Assembly (NCBI GenBank): GCA_031291575.1
Contig: JARLIT010000265.1
Span: 1 to 47,640 of the forward strand
Reading direction: 5' to 3'
DNA from: Ancalomicrobiaceae bacterium
GTDB lineage: Bacteria; Pseudomonadota; Alphaproteobacteria; Rhizobiales; Ancalomicrobiaceae
DNA: 47,640 nucleotides
The first letter of the stretch is position 1; every line of letters begins with the position of its first letter. The notes below the pieces were generated by a model. The model ran no database searches, was not told where the DNA came from, and saw only the letters and a list, made by a program, of their open reading frames with translations. Positions 34,934 to 43,571 of this stretch are shown in pieces. A program made the translations under genes and the position numbers.

Positions 34934-34975
34934 CGCCAGAACAGTTGTGTGCGCCATGCGCTGCAGAGGTCGTAG

Positions 34976-35980
34976 TTGCTGAAAGGTCTCTTGGTGGGGA
35001 ATGTCGTGGTGGATCGGCAACTGAATTTTCTCGTCAGCGTCAATGTGCTGGTGCTGGTCGCCGCGGTGGCGATCGCCGGGACCAGCTTTGTCAACGTCTA
35101 CAATCTGCAGTCCATGGCCGTGCAGATCCCCGAGCTTGGGCTTCTGGGGATCGGCGTGGCGCTGGCAATGATTGCCGGTAACGGCGGCATCGACCTGTCG
35201 GGCATCGCCGTCGCCAATCTGTCCGGCATCGTCGCCGCCCTGTTGGTGCCAATGTGGGTGTCGGCCGACGACAGCCCGCTGATCTTCGCTTTCGTCTTCG
35301 GCGGGGTCTGCCTTTGCATCGGCATCGTCTGCGGCCTGATCAACGGCCTCCTGATATCGCGGGCGGGCCTTACTCCGATCATCGCGACGCTGGGGACCTC
35401 GATGGCCTACTCCGGCATCAGCGTCGTCGTCAGTAACGGCTCCGGCATCCGCCTCGGCTACATCGAACCGCTTGACGACTTCGGCCATATGGCCGTTCTC
35501 GGAGTGCCTATCTGCTTTGCGCTGTTCATCGCGATCGCGGCTGCCATCGGTGTCGCGCTCCGCTTTACCCCGTTCGGCGTCCGCCTCTACTTGCTCGGCA
35601 GCAATGCCAAGGCAGCGCGCTATGCCGGCTTCAGTCAGAGCGGCCTGCAGTTGGTCACCTACACGATCTCCGGCATTCTCGCCTCGATCGCCGGCCTCAT
35701 CATCGCGGCGCGTATCTCCAGCGTGAAATGGGACTACGGCACCTCCTACGTGCTCATTGCGATCCTGATCGCCGTCATGGCCGGAGTGCGGCCGAGCGGT
35801 GGCTATGGACGGATCGTCTGCGTCGTCTTGTCGACGACTGCGCTGCAGATGCTGTCCAGCATGTTCAACTTCCTGGACATCTCGAACTTCTTCAGAGATT
35901 TCGCATGGGGCCTGCTGTTGCTGGCATTCTTGCAGATCTCCCGAATTGATCTTCGGTCTCGGCTTTTCGGAAAGTCCTAG
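34976..35980 (+). CDS. Sugar-type ABC transporter permease (RbsC type), first of two
   Basis: A 334-residue inner-membrane permease of the ribose/polyol family with 8-10 predicted helices. The family motif reads NGGIDLSGIAVANLSG and is followed by NGLLISRAGLTPIIATLGTS. No ATG is available near the expected N-terminus. TTG at 34976, with AGAGG 6 bases upstream, is used; GTG at 35006, with GTGGGG upstream, is a good alternative. It is the first gene of the tetrulose/polyol cluster and probably pairs with the permease at 38938. Confidence 0.88.
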   Translation: MLKGLLVGNVVVDRQLNFLVSVNVLVLVAAVAIAGTSFVNVYNLQSMAVQIPELGLLGIGVALAMIAGNGGIDLSGIAVANLSGIVAALLVPMWVSADDSPLIFAFVFGGVCLCIGIVCGLINGLLISRAGLTPIIATLGTSMAYSGISVVVSNGSGIRLGYIEPLDDFGHMAVLGVPICFALFIAIAAAIGVALRFTPFGVRLYLLGSNAKAARYAGFSQSGLQLVTYTISGILASIAGLIIAARISSVKWDYGTSYVLIAILIAVMAGVRPSGGYGRIVCVVLSTTALQMLSSMFNFLDISNFFRDFAWGLLLLAFLQISRIDLRSRLFGKS

Positions 35981-36064
35981 CCGTCGGTCCAATAAGTGTC
36001 CGGTGCGACACCCTGAAGTGCCGGACGACGCAAGACGTCAATCAGGGAAGAAAGGACCCAAGTC

Positions 36065-37069
36065 GTGGCTACAATGAAGAAATTGGCCGTTTGCGCCCTG
36101 TTGTTGGGCAGCGTCTTTACGATTGGTACGGCGCTGGCCGCTGGTAACAAGACGATCGTGACTGTGGTGAAGCTCGCCGGCGAGACCTGGTTCACGCGTA
36201 TGGATCAAGGCGTCAAGGACTATGGCGTCAAGACGGCGGGCGTGACGACCAGCGAAATCGGCCCCGGCAAAGCCGACGCCGCCCAGCAGGAACGCCTGAT
36301 CGAAGATCTGATCGCTCGTGGCGTCGATGCGATCGCCGTCGTGCCCTTCGATCCGCCGATGCTCGAAGGCGTGCTGAAGCGCGCCATGGACCGCGGCATC
36401 AAGGTGATGACGCACGAAGCCAACAACCTGAAGAACACTCAGGTTGACATGGAGGCCTTCGACAACGCGGCCTTCGGCGCTCACTTCAACGATCAGCTGG
36501 CCGACTGCATGGGCAAGAGCGGCACCTGGACGTCGTTCGTCGGCTCGCTCGGCAGCCTGACCCACGTGCAGTGGGCCGACGCCTCGGCAGCCAATGCCGC
36601 CAAGAAGTATCCCGACATGAAGCTCGTGTCGGCCAAGAACGAATCCTTCAACGACGCCAACACCGCCTACAACAAGGCCAAGGAACTCTTGAAGAAGTTC
36701 CCCGACCTCAAGGGGATCGAAGGTGGTTCGGCCGTCGACGTGATCGGCATCGGTCGCGCCGTCGAAGAGGCGGGCCTGGTCGGCAAGATCTGCGTCTATG
36801 GCATCGGCATGCCGAACGACACCAGCCGCTATCTGAAGAGCGGCGCGGTCAACGGCATCAGCCTGTGGGATCCGAAGGATGCCGGCTTCGTCATGAACAA
36901 GATCGCCCACATGTTGGTCGACGGGACCGAGTTCAAGGAAGGTATGGACCTCGGCGTTCCCGGCTACAACAACATGCACGTGAAGCAGGGCCCGGGCAAA
37001 GGCATCATCGTGACCGGCCAGGCCTGGATCGACGTCAACAAGGACAATCTCGACAAGTACAATTTCTGA
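36065..37069 (+). CDS. Sugar-type ABC transporter substrate-binding protein
   Basis: A 334-residue periplasmic binding protein of the Peripla_BP_4 group, resembling rhizobial rhamnose- and autoinducer-2-type receptors. The signal peptide covers about residues 4-26 and ends near TALAA. Key segments are VVKLAGETWFTRMDQGVKDYG at the mature start region and AVVPFDPPMLEGVLKRAM. GTG at 36065 lies 8 bases after AAAGGA; an ATG three codons later is possible. From the linked enzymes the ligand is predicted to be a four-carbon sugar or polyol such as erythrulose. Confidence 0.88.
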   Translation: MATMKKLAVCALLLGSVFTIGTALAAGNKTIVTVVKLAGETWFTRMDQGVKDYGVKTAGVTTSEIGPGKADAAQQERLIEDLIARGVDAIAVVPFDPPMLEGVLKRAMDRGIKVMTHEANNLKNTQVDMEAFDNAAFGAHFNDQLADCMGKSGTWTSFVGSLGSLTHVQWADASAANAAKKYPDMKLVSAKNESFNDANTAYNKAKELLKKFPDLKGIEGGSAVDVIGIGRAVEEAGLVGKICVYGIGMPNDTSRYLKSGAVNGISLWDPKDAGFVMNKIAHMLVDGTEFKEGMDLGVPGYNNMHVKQGPGKGIIVTGQAWIDVNKDNLDKYNF

Positions 37070-37354
37070 TCAGAAATCTGGCATCGGCGGTCGTCGCGGC
37101 GATTACATCTCGCGATGACTGCTGTGCCCGGGCATCGGTTGACCGCTTTGGCGCTCTCCCCCAACACAGCGGGCACAGCCAATGTACCGGACGATCGGTC
37201 GCCGTGGGACGACGGACCCTCCTCCGGACGCCACGGCGACCCACCCCCAGGCATCGGCCGCGGGGTGGTTTGAAATCGCTTCGGGGACCGGCAACGCGCC
37301 GGCTCCCGATTGCCAGAGGCGACTATCTTGGAGCCGGGTTACCGGGCAATTGGA

Positions 37355-38923
37355 ATGAATAGCCAGAATCCGTCTCGATCCGAGACCGTGAAAGCCGAAC
37401 CGGAAGCGACCGCCACCGGTCCCTTTCTCGAACTTCGCGGCATCCACAAGCGCTTTGCGGGCGTCTACGCCTTGCGCGGCATCGACCTGACGATCGAAGC
37501 CGGTGAGATCTACCATCTGATGGGCGAGAACGGCTGCGGCAAGAGCACGCTGATCAAGATCATTTCCGGCGCTCTCTCCCCCGACGAGGGCAGCATCCTC
37601 ATCGGTGGGCGCGAAGTGGTATTGTCGCCGATCGGTGCGCTGTCGGCCGGCGTCGAAACGGTCTACCAGGACCTGTCGCTGCTGCCCAATCTGTCGGTCG
37701 CCGAAAATACTGCGTTGTCACAGCAACTGGTCGAATCCGAAGGGCGCTTGGCACGGCGCATCGATCGGGCGCGCCTGATGGATACCGCGGTCAAGGCTCT
37801 GGCAGCCGTTGGTCTGCCGACGGATGCGCGGTTCTGTGCGACCGCAGTCGAGGAACTGCCGATCGCGACACGCCAACTGGTGGCGATCGCGCGTGCCATC
37901 GCCACCGACGCCAAACTCGTCATCATGGATGAGCCGACGTCGGCGCTGACCCGGCGCGAGGTGGAGAACCTGATCGGCGTCGTCGATCGGCTGCGCGCCG
38001 GCGGGGTCGCCGTGCTGTTCGTCAGCCACAAGCTCGATGAATCGAAGTCGATCGGCGGCCGCTTCATCGTCATGCGCGACGGCGCCAAGGTGATGGAAGG
38101 CAACATCGCCGACCATTCGAAGAGCGAACTCAGCTACTGGATGACCGGCAAGACCCTGGACGTCGCGCGCTATCGCCATGCCGCGCACGGTGGAGAGCCC
38201 CTGCTCGAAGTCAACCGTCTGGGCCGGACCGGAGCCTTCAAGGACGTTTCCTTCGCGCTCGCCCGCGGCGAAATCATCGGCATCACCGGCCTGCTCGATT
38301 CCGGCCGCAACGAATTGGCGCGCGCCCTGGTCGGGGTGAACCCGGCAGATAGCGGCACCATCCAGCTTGCCGGTCGACCGATCACCCTTCGTCGCCCGAT
38401 CGATGCCATCGACGCCGGTATCGGCTACGTGCCGGAGGATCGACTGTCGGAAGGGCTGTTTCTCGAAAAGCCGGTCCGCTCGAACATCGTCGCGGAAGTC
38501 CTCGGCCAGCTCGTCGATCGGTTCGGCAAGATCGATGTCGGCCGCAGCCGGACGCTCGCCACCAAGATCGCCGCCGATCTGCAGATCGTCGCCGCCAATC
38601 TCGACAACCCCGTTCAATCGCTGTCGGGCGGCAACCAGCAACGGGTGCTCATCGGTCGCGGCCTGACGATCGATCCGAAGCTGTTCGTGCTGCATGGACC
38701 GACCGTCGGCGTCGATGTCGGCTCGAAGGATACGATCTTCCGGATCATCCAGAAGCTCGCCGGCGACGGCATGGGGGTCATTCTGGTCAGCGATGACATG
38801 CCGGAATTACTTCAAAACTGCGATCGCATCATCGTCATGCGTAAGGGAATGATCGCTGAGACCTTCGAAGCAGAAAATGTAGACGAAGATACACTGTATC
38901 ACTCCCTCCTTCTTGAGCGATAG
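37355..38923 (+). CDS. Sugar-type ABC transporter, duplicated ATP-binding protein with altered second Walker B
   Basis: A 522-residue RbsA-like ATPase with two nucleotide-binding domains. The first is complete: Walker A GENGCGKST at residues 57-65 and Walker B LVIMDEPTSAL. The second has signature LSGGNQQRVLIGRG, but Walker B reads LFVLHGPTVGVDVG, with His-Gly in place of the Asp-Glu that holds magnesium and activates water. Hydrolysis is thus expected mainly in the first site. ATG at 37355 is used; its ribosome-binding site is weak, and a TTG at 37310 is less likely. The 285 bases ahead of it show no gene. Confidence 0.88.
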   Translation: MNSQNPSRSETVKAEPEATATGPFLELRGIHKRFAGVYALRGIDLTIEAGEIYHLMGENGCGKSTLIKIISGALSPDEGSILIGGREVVLSPIGALSAGVETVYQDLSLLPNLSVAENTALSQQLVESEGRLARRIDRARLMDTAVKALAAVGLPTDARFCATAVEELPIATRQLVAIARAIATDAKLVIMDEPTSALTRREVENLIGVVDRLRAGGVAVLFVSHKLDESKSIGGRFIVMRDGAKVMEGNIADHSKSELSYWMTGKTLDVARYRHAAHGGEPLLEVNRLGRTGAFKDVSFALARGEIIGITGLLDSGRNELARALVGVNPADSGTIQLAGRPITLRRPIDAIDAGIGYVPEDRLSEGLFLEKPVRSNIVAEVLGQLVDRFGKIDVGRSRTLATKIAADLQIVAANLDNPVQSLSGGNQQRVLIGRGLTIDPKLFVLHGPTVGVDVGSKDTIFRIIQKLAGDGMGVILVSDDMPELLQNCDRIIVMRKGMIAETFEAENVDEDTLYHSLLLER

Positions 38924-38937
38924 CGCGGGCTGGAATC

Positions 38938-39966
38938 ATGAGTAATTCGACGATAACTGCTTCGGACCGACACATGCAGACCTCGATGGCGGGGCTGTCC
39001 GGCTGGCTAATCCGGCATCCGCCGCTGTTCACTCTGCTGTTGATCGTTCTCGTAAGCCTCGTCATCGGTGCGATCTCGCCACAGTTCTGGCAGATGGCGA
39101 ACCTGTTCGATATGGCCCGCGCTTCTGTGGTGACGGGTCTGTTCGGGCTGGGATTCCTGGTCGTGCTGGCGGCCGGCGGGATCGACATGTCGTTCACCGC
39201 CATCGCCGCCCTGCTGATGTATTGGCTCACCACGGCGACGGCGGCCTATGCGCCATGGATGCCGATGGGGGTGGTGCTCGCAGCCGCGGCTGTCGGCGGC
39301 ATGCTGCTCGGCATGTGCAACGGCCTGCTCGTCCACTACCTCAAGGCGCCGGCACTGATCGTCACCATCGGCACGCAATATGTCATTCGCAGCTTCCTGT
39401 TGACCTTCGTCGGCACGGAATTGTTCGTGAACATTCCGATGTCCATCGAGAATTTCGGCAAGTACGAGATCTGGCGCGTCGGCACCGACAACGGCTCGAT
39501 CGCCATTCTGCCGGCCTATGTCCTGGTTCTGGTGGTGGCTGCGATCGTCACCTGGTGGATCCTCAACCGCACCCTGATGGGTCGCGCCATTTTTGCCATC
39601 GGCGGCAATTCCGATATCGCCGAGCGGCTCGGCTACGACATCAGGAAGGTGCAGGTATTCGCCTTTGCCTATTCGGGATTGCTCGCCGGAATTGCAGGCA
39701 TGCTGCACGTGTCGAGCAATCGGCTGGCCAACCCGTTCGATCTCTCAGGAACGGAAATGGGCGTCATTGCCGCAGTCGTGCTCGGTGGCGCCCGCATCAC
39801 CGGCGGTAGCGGCACAGTCGCCGGAACGCTGCTCGGCGTCGTGCTGATCACCCTCGTCAACAATGTCCTGATCCTCGCCGGCATTCCAAGCACATGGCAG
39901 GCGTTTGTCGTCGGCTGCTTCATCGTTCTTGCCGGGGCTCTCTTTGCCACCCGGGAAAAGCGATGA
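38938..39966 (+). CDS. Sugar-type ABC transporter permease (RbsC type), second of two
   Basis: A 342-residue inner-membrane permease with the motif AAGGIDMSFTAIAALL and NGLLVHYLKAPALIVTIGTQY. The N-terminal 20 residues are polar. It starts 14 bases after the ATPase stop. Two different permease genes flank the binding-protein and ATPase genes, so the channel is probably a heterodimer. Confidence 0.9.
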   Translation: MSNSTITASDRHMQTSMAGLSGWLIRHPPLFTLLLIVLVSLVIGAISPQFWQMANLFDMARASVVTGLFGLGFLVVLAAGGIDMSFTAIAALLMYWLTTATAAYAPWMPMGVVLAAAAVGGMLLGMCNGLLVHYLKAPALIVTIGTQYVIRSFLLTFVGTELFVNIPMSIENFGKYEIWRVGTDNGSIAILPAYVLVLVVAAIVTWWILNRTLMGRAIFAIGGNSDIAERLGYDIRKVQVFAFAYSGLLAGIAGMLHVSSNRLANPFDLSGTEMGVIAAVVLGGARITGGSGTVAGTLLGVVLITLVNNVLILAGIPSTWQAFVVGCFIVLAGALFATREKR

Positions 39967-40045
39967 GATATGGCCGAGATAGACTGCGATGCCGGAGACA
40001 CTCAATCGACACTACCAAGATCAGGTCATGGGGAGAAACAACATC

Positions 40046-40996
40046 ATGACTTCTGACGTAACTCTCGTCGGACTTTACATCCTGGATATTCTCGGCCGGC
40101 CGGTCGAGGCGATTCCGCCGGGCGGGCAACTTCGCTTCATCGACGAAATCCGACTGACCGTGGCCGGAACGGCCGGCGGAACGGCGGTCAACTGCGCCAA
40201 GCTCGGCCTCAAGACGCGGGCAGTCGGGGCAGTCGGCGACGACGAGAAGGCGGATTTCGTGCTGCACACCCTGTCGGGTTTCGGCATCGACATTTCGGCG
40301 ATGGCGCGCCTGAAGGGCGTATCGACCTCCGCGACGATCCTCAACATCCGGCCGAACGGAGATCGCCCGGCCTTGCATCGGCGCGGCGCCTCCGACGAGT
40401 TCACATTGAGCGAAGCCGACTATGGCACCGTGCTCGATTCGAAGTTCGTCCATGTCGGCGGCATGCCACTGCTTGCCAAGTTCGACGGAGCGCCGACCGC
40501 CGCCTTGCTGAAGGCAGCGAAGGCGGCCGGGTGCACCACGACGTTCGATCTTCTGTCCGCGACGCCCGCGACGACCGCTATCCTGCGGCCGGCCCTGCCC
40601 TACGTCGATTACTTCGTTCCGAGCATCGAAGACGCCTCGGTGATGAGCGGCCGCTCGGACGCGCGCGACATTGCTCGCTTCTTCCTCGATCTCGGCGTCA
40701 AGAACTGTCTCGTCACCATGGGCGGCGACGGCAGCCTGATCGCCACCGGCGACACGATGTTCCGCCTGCCGGCTCTCGACATCGACGTCAAGGACACCAC
40801 CGGCTGCGGCGACGCGTTTACCGCCGGGCTGATCGCCGGCCTGCACCACGGCTGGGACATCGAGACATCGGCCCGTTTCGCCACCGCGTGCGGCGCCCTG
40901 GTGGCGACGGGTCTCGGCTCGGATGCGGGCATCGTCAACTTCGATGAGACCGAAAAGCTGATGAAGACGGCTCGGACGAAGCCCCTGACCGCCTGA
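40046..40996 (+). CDS. PfkB-family carbohydrate kinase
   Basis: A 316-residue cytoplasmic ribokinase-fold kinase. The nucleotide and catalytic-base motif DTTGCGDAFTAG is near residue 250, and GGTAVNCAKLG near residue 44 is the substrate-side PfkB signature. The ATG at 40046 has GGGGAG about 10 bases upstream and gives the usual N-terminus; earlier ATGs at 39989 and 40028 lack this. It lies between the transporter genes and the isomerase gene. The tetrulose route already has DhaK/DhaL kinases, so its substrate is unclear; a second pentose- or tetrose-type sugar is possible. Confidence 0.88.
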   Translation: MTSDVTLVGLYILDILGRPVEAIPPGGQLRFIDEIRLTVAGTAGGTAVNCAKLGLKTRAVGAVGDDEKADFVLHTLSGFGIDISAMARLKGVSTSATILNIRPNGDRPALHRRGASDEFTLSEADYGTVLDSKFVHVGGMPLLAKFDGAPTAALLKAAKAAGCTTTFDLLSATPATTAILRPALPYVDYFVPSIEDASVMSGRSDARDIARFFLDLGVKNCLVTMGGDGSLIATGDTMFRLPALDIDVKDTTGCGDAFTAGLIAGLHHGWDIETSARFATACGALVATGLGSDAGIVNFDETEKLMKTARTKPLTA

Positions 40997-41062
40997 CGGT
41001 CAGGAGTTGCACCCCGCCCGTGCGGGTCGTTCGAGCGTCAGCATGATGAAGAGGAAAGTGTC

Positions 41063-41542
41063 ATGAAAATCGCAGTGGCTGGCGACAGTGCCGGCGAAGG
41101 CCTGGCACACGTACTCGCCGAATATCTGAAGGATCGCTATGACGTCTCGGAAGTCTCGCGAACTGCGGACGGGGCCGAGAAGTTCTATGCCGACATGGCC
41201 GATCGCGTGGCATGCGGCGTGATCGACGGCAAGTGGGATCGGGCAATCCTGGTGTGCGGCACCGGCATTGGCGTCTGCATCAGCGCCAACAAGGTTCGCG
41301 GCATCCGCGCCGCCCTGACCCACGACGTGTATTCGGCCCAGCGAGCCGCGCTGTCCAACAACGCGCAGATCATCACCATGGGTGCCCGCGTCATCGGAGC
41401 GGAAGTCGCCAAGGTCATCGCCGACGCCTACCTGTCGCTCGCCTGCAAGTTCGATCCGAACGGCCCGTCGGCTGGCAATGTCCGGGCGATCGACGCCGTC
41501 GACACGAAATACGCGAGCCGAGGCGCCGCCAAATGCTCCTGA
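41063..41542 (+). CDS. eryI: RpiB/LacAB-fold isomerase, EryI/DerI-like (D-erythrulose-4-phosphate isomerase)
   Basis: A 159-residue cytoplasmic isomerase. The catalytic cysteine is Cys65 in [15 protein letters not shown]. At the position of the E. coli RpiB ring-opening histidine (QHNDTN), this protein has LSNNAQ with Ser98, and the N-terminal CDH motif is replaced by GDSAGEG. Both changes, and the overall look, fit the EryI/DerI group that converts D-erythrulose-4-phosphate to D-erythrose-4-phosphate, an open-chain substrate with no ring to open. GAGGAAAGTGTC precedes the ATG. D-erythrose-4-phosphate then enters the pentose phosphate pathway. Confidence 0.85.
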   Translation: MKIAVAGDSAGEGLAHVLAEYLKDRYDVSEVSRTADGAEKFYADMADRVACGVIDGKWDRAILVCGTGIGVCISANKVRGIRAALTHDVYSAQRAALSNNAQIITMGARVIGAEVAKVIADAYLSLACKFDPNGPSAGNVRAIDAVDTKYASRGAAKCS

Positions 41543-41802
41543 TCGGCTCACCTCCCAGCCGGCAGCGGATCGCTGCAATGACGGTTTTCGGGGCCGCAAC
41601 GCTTCCTGCGGATCCCACCGCCTCCGGCGGTCGCAAGATCTGTCAGACGGAGCGTCGGCCCAGACTTCGACGTGGCCCGGACTCGCCCAAGGCGAGCCTC
41701 GCCGCGATATCTTCGACAAGGAATGCTCCGGGTTAGGGCCGCGGATCGGATTGCCGCACGGCAGCAATTGCATTATCTGGCCCGAGCAAATAGGAACGAG
41801 TC

Positions 41803-42798
41803 ATGCAACGCTTCATCAATGATCCCGACGAGGTCGTCGAAGATACTCTCAGGGGTTTCGCCAAGGCTCACGGCGATATTCTACGGCAATCTTCCGAGAA
41901 CCCCCGCGTCGTTGCCGCTGTGTCGGCGCCGATCGCCGGAAAAGTGGGCGTCATCACCGGCGGCGGGTCTGGCCATGAGCCAGCGTTCATCGGCTATATC
42001 GGCCGCAACATGCTCGACGCCGTCGCCGTTGGCGAACTATTCTCGTCTCCGACGGCCAAAAGCTTTCTGGATGCCGCCAGGGCGGTCAACTCCGGCAACG
42101 GCGTCGTCTGCCTCTATGGCAACTACGCCGGCGACAACATGAACGTGAAGATGGCCATCAAGCTGGCGGCCAAGGAAGGCATCGAGATCGCCACCGTCGT
42201 TGCCAACGACGATGTGTGCTCCGCCCCGCCTAGCGAACGTGCCAAGCGCCGCGGCGTCGCCGGCGAGATATTCATGTGGAAGTGCGGCGGCGCGAAAGCG
42301 GCCGAGGGAGCTAGCCTCCAGGAGGTCCGCGCCACCGCGCAGAAGGCGATCGACCATTGCCGCTCGATCGGCGTCGGCCTCGGCCCCTGCACGCTGCCGG
42401 CGGTCGGTCATCCGAACTTCGTCATCGAGCCCGGCACCATGGAAGTCGGCATCGGCCACCACGGCGAACCCGGCGTCCGTATCGAGCCGCTGCGCACGGC
42501 AGCCGAGATCGGCAAGGATATGGCGTCGACCGTTCTCGACGACCATGGCCTGGCGGCAGGCAGCGAAATTGCCGTGTTGATCTCTGGATTGGGCGCCACG
42601 CCGCTCAACGAACTCTACATTCTCAATGACGCCATCGAGAGCGAGATCGCCCGCCGCGGACTGAAGATCTACCGGACCTACATCGGCAACTACTTTACGT
42701 CGCTGGAAATGGTCGGCGCGACATTGACGGTCATGGCGCTTGACGACGAACTGAAGCGGCTCCTGGACATGGACGTCGATTGTCCGGCCATTCTCTGA
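41803..42798 (+). CDS. dhaK: Dihydroxyacetone-kinase-type subunit DhaK
   Basis: A 331-residue substrate-binding subunit. The residues that bind and activate the ketose are present: His58 in GGGSGHEP, Asp111 in YAGDNMN, and His220 in GIGHHGEPG, the histidine that forms a hemiaminal with the ketone. The EAL-type spacing and NDDVCSAP segment are normal for the family. DhaL follows 16 bases later. DHA and erythrulose kinases share this fold, and the neighbours point to erythrulose. No DhaM phosphotransfer gene is nearby, so ATP is the likely phosphate donor. The 260 bases ahead contain a hairpin ACCGCC/GGCGGT (41617-41631) and no gene. Confidence 0.92.
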   Translation: MQRFINDPDEVVEDTLRGFAKAHGDILRQSSENPRVVAAVSAPIAGKVGVITGGGSGHEPAFIGYIGRNMLDAVAVGELFSSPTAKSFLDAARAVNSGNGVVCLYGNYAGDNMNVKMAIKLAAKEGIEIATVVANDDVCSAPPSERAKRRGVAGEIFMWKCGGAKAAEGASLQEVRATAQKAIDHCRSIGVGLGPCTLPAVGHPNFVIEPGTMEVGIGHHGEPGVRIEPLRTAAEIGKDMASTVLDDHGLAAGSEIAVLISGLGATPLNELYILNDAIESEIARRGLKIYRTYIGNYFTSLEMVGATLTVMALDDELKRLLDMDVDCPAIL

Positions 42799-42814
42799 TC
42801 GAAGCGAGGACGAG

Positions 42815-43477
42815 ATGCAGCATCTTCCAAACCGCTCGTCGGGCGACATCGTCCTGGCCATTGCCGAGAAGATCATCGAGAACCGAGCCTACTTGAGCGA
42901 AATCGACGGCAAGATCGGCGACGGCGACCACGGCGTCAACATGGCCAAAGGCTTCGGCATTGCCGCCGAACGCATCAGGGGCAAGGATCTGTCGCTGTCG
43001 GCGGCCTTCGATCTGCTGGGCACGGTGTTGATGACGGAGATCGGCGGTTCGATGGGGCCGCTCTACGGCATGATGTTCACCGAATTCGCCGAGGCGATCG
43101 ACGATGTCGCGGCGATCGACGCGGCAACGTTTGCCAAAATGCTGACGGCCGGACTGGCCGGCATCCAAGCCATCGGCTCCGCGAAGGTCGGCGACAAGAC
43201 GCTGCTGGATGCGTTGGTGCCGGCGATTACGGCTTTCGAAGCTGCAATCTCGGCGGGCCGTCCGTTCGATCAGGCGCTGGATGCGCTGGTCGTTGCCGCA
43301 GAGGCGGGACGCGACAGCACCAAGGACATGGTCGCCAAGATCGGTCGTGCCAGCCGGCTCGGCGCTCGCTCGGTCGGCGTTCTCGACGCTGGGGCGACAT
43401 CGTGCGCCCTGATCCTGCGCGATTTGGCGCTGGGAACCAAGGCTCGCTTGACGGCGGACGTCGAACCGGTCCGGTGA
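42815..43477 (+). CDS. dhaL: Dihydroxyacetone-kinase-type subunit DhaL
   Basis: A 220-residue all-helical nucleotide-binding subunit. The magnesium-binding aspartates Asp31, Asp36 and Asp38 lie in EIDGKIGDGDHG, and the GGSMGPLYG and GDKTLLDAL motifs that hold ADP/ATP are intact. It partners with the upstream DhaK. It is the last gene of the rightward operon and faces the second dhaL across 94 bases. Confidence 0.93.
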   Translation: MQHLPNRSSGDIVLAIAEKIIENRAYLSEIDGKIGDGDHGVNMAKGFGIAAERIRGKDLSLSAAFDLLGTVLMTEIGGSMGPLYGMMFTEFAEAIDDVAAIDAATFAKMLTAGLAGIQAIGSAKVGDKTLLDALVPAITAFEAAISAGRPFDQALDALVVAAEAGRDSTKDMVAKIGRASRLGARSVGVLDAGATSCALILRDLALGTKARLTADVEPVR

Positions 43478-43571
43478 ACGGTCATTCGGGCGCCCGATCG
43501 GACGCTCCGCCCGCTGATGCCGATCGGTGCGGTCACCGCCCGTTCGTGCAACTGCGGACTGTCCCACCACA

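Larger units (their letters stand above)
34348..34975. other. 628-base intergenic region ahead of the second sugar-type ABC operon
   Basis: No gene is supported. The right-hand 430 bases are much poorer in GC than the surrounding DNA. They hold TGTCA-TT-TGACA (34679-34690), a strong ribosome-binding site with an ATG-ACG-TAG mini-frame (34724-34743), a TTGACCA-type palindrome (34884-34899) and a perfect palindrome (34917-34933). It reads as a regulatory region, possibly with the remnant of a lost gene start. Confidence 0.6.

Noticed and set aside
41063-41542. Ribose-5-phosphate isomerase B.
   Set aside because: The ring-opening histidine and the CDH motif are absent, and the context is a tetrulose cluster.
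43478-43571. A bidirectional terminator between the two dhaL genes.
   Set aside because: Short palindromes (CGGGCGCCCG, CCGATCGG) are present, but no stable stem followed by a T-run in either direction was seen.
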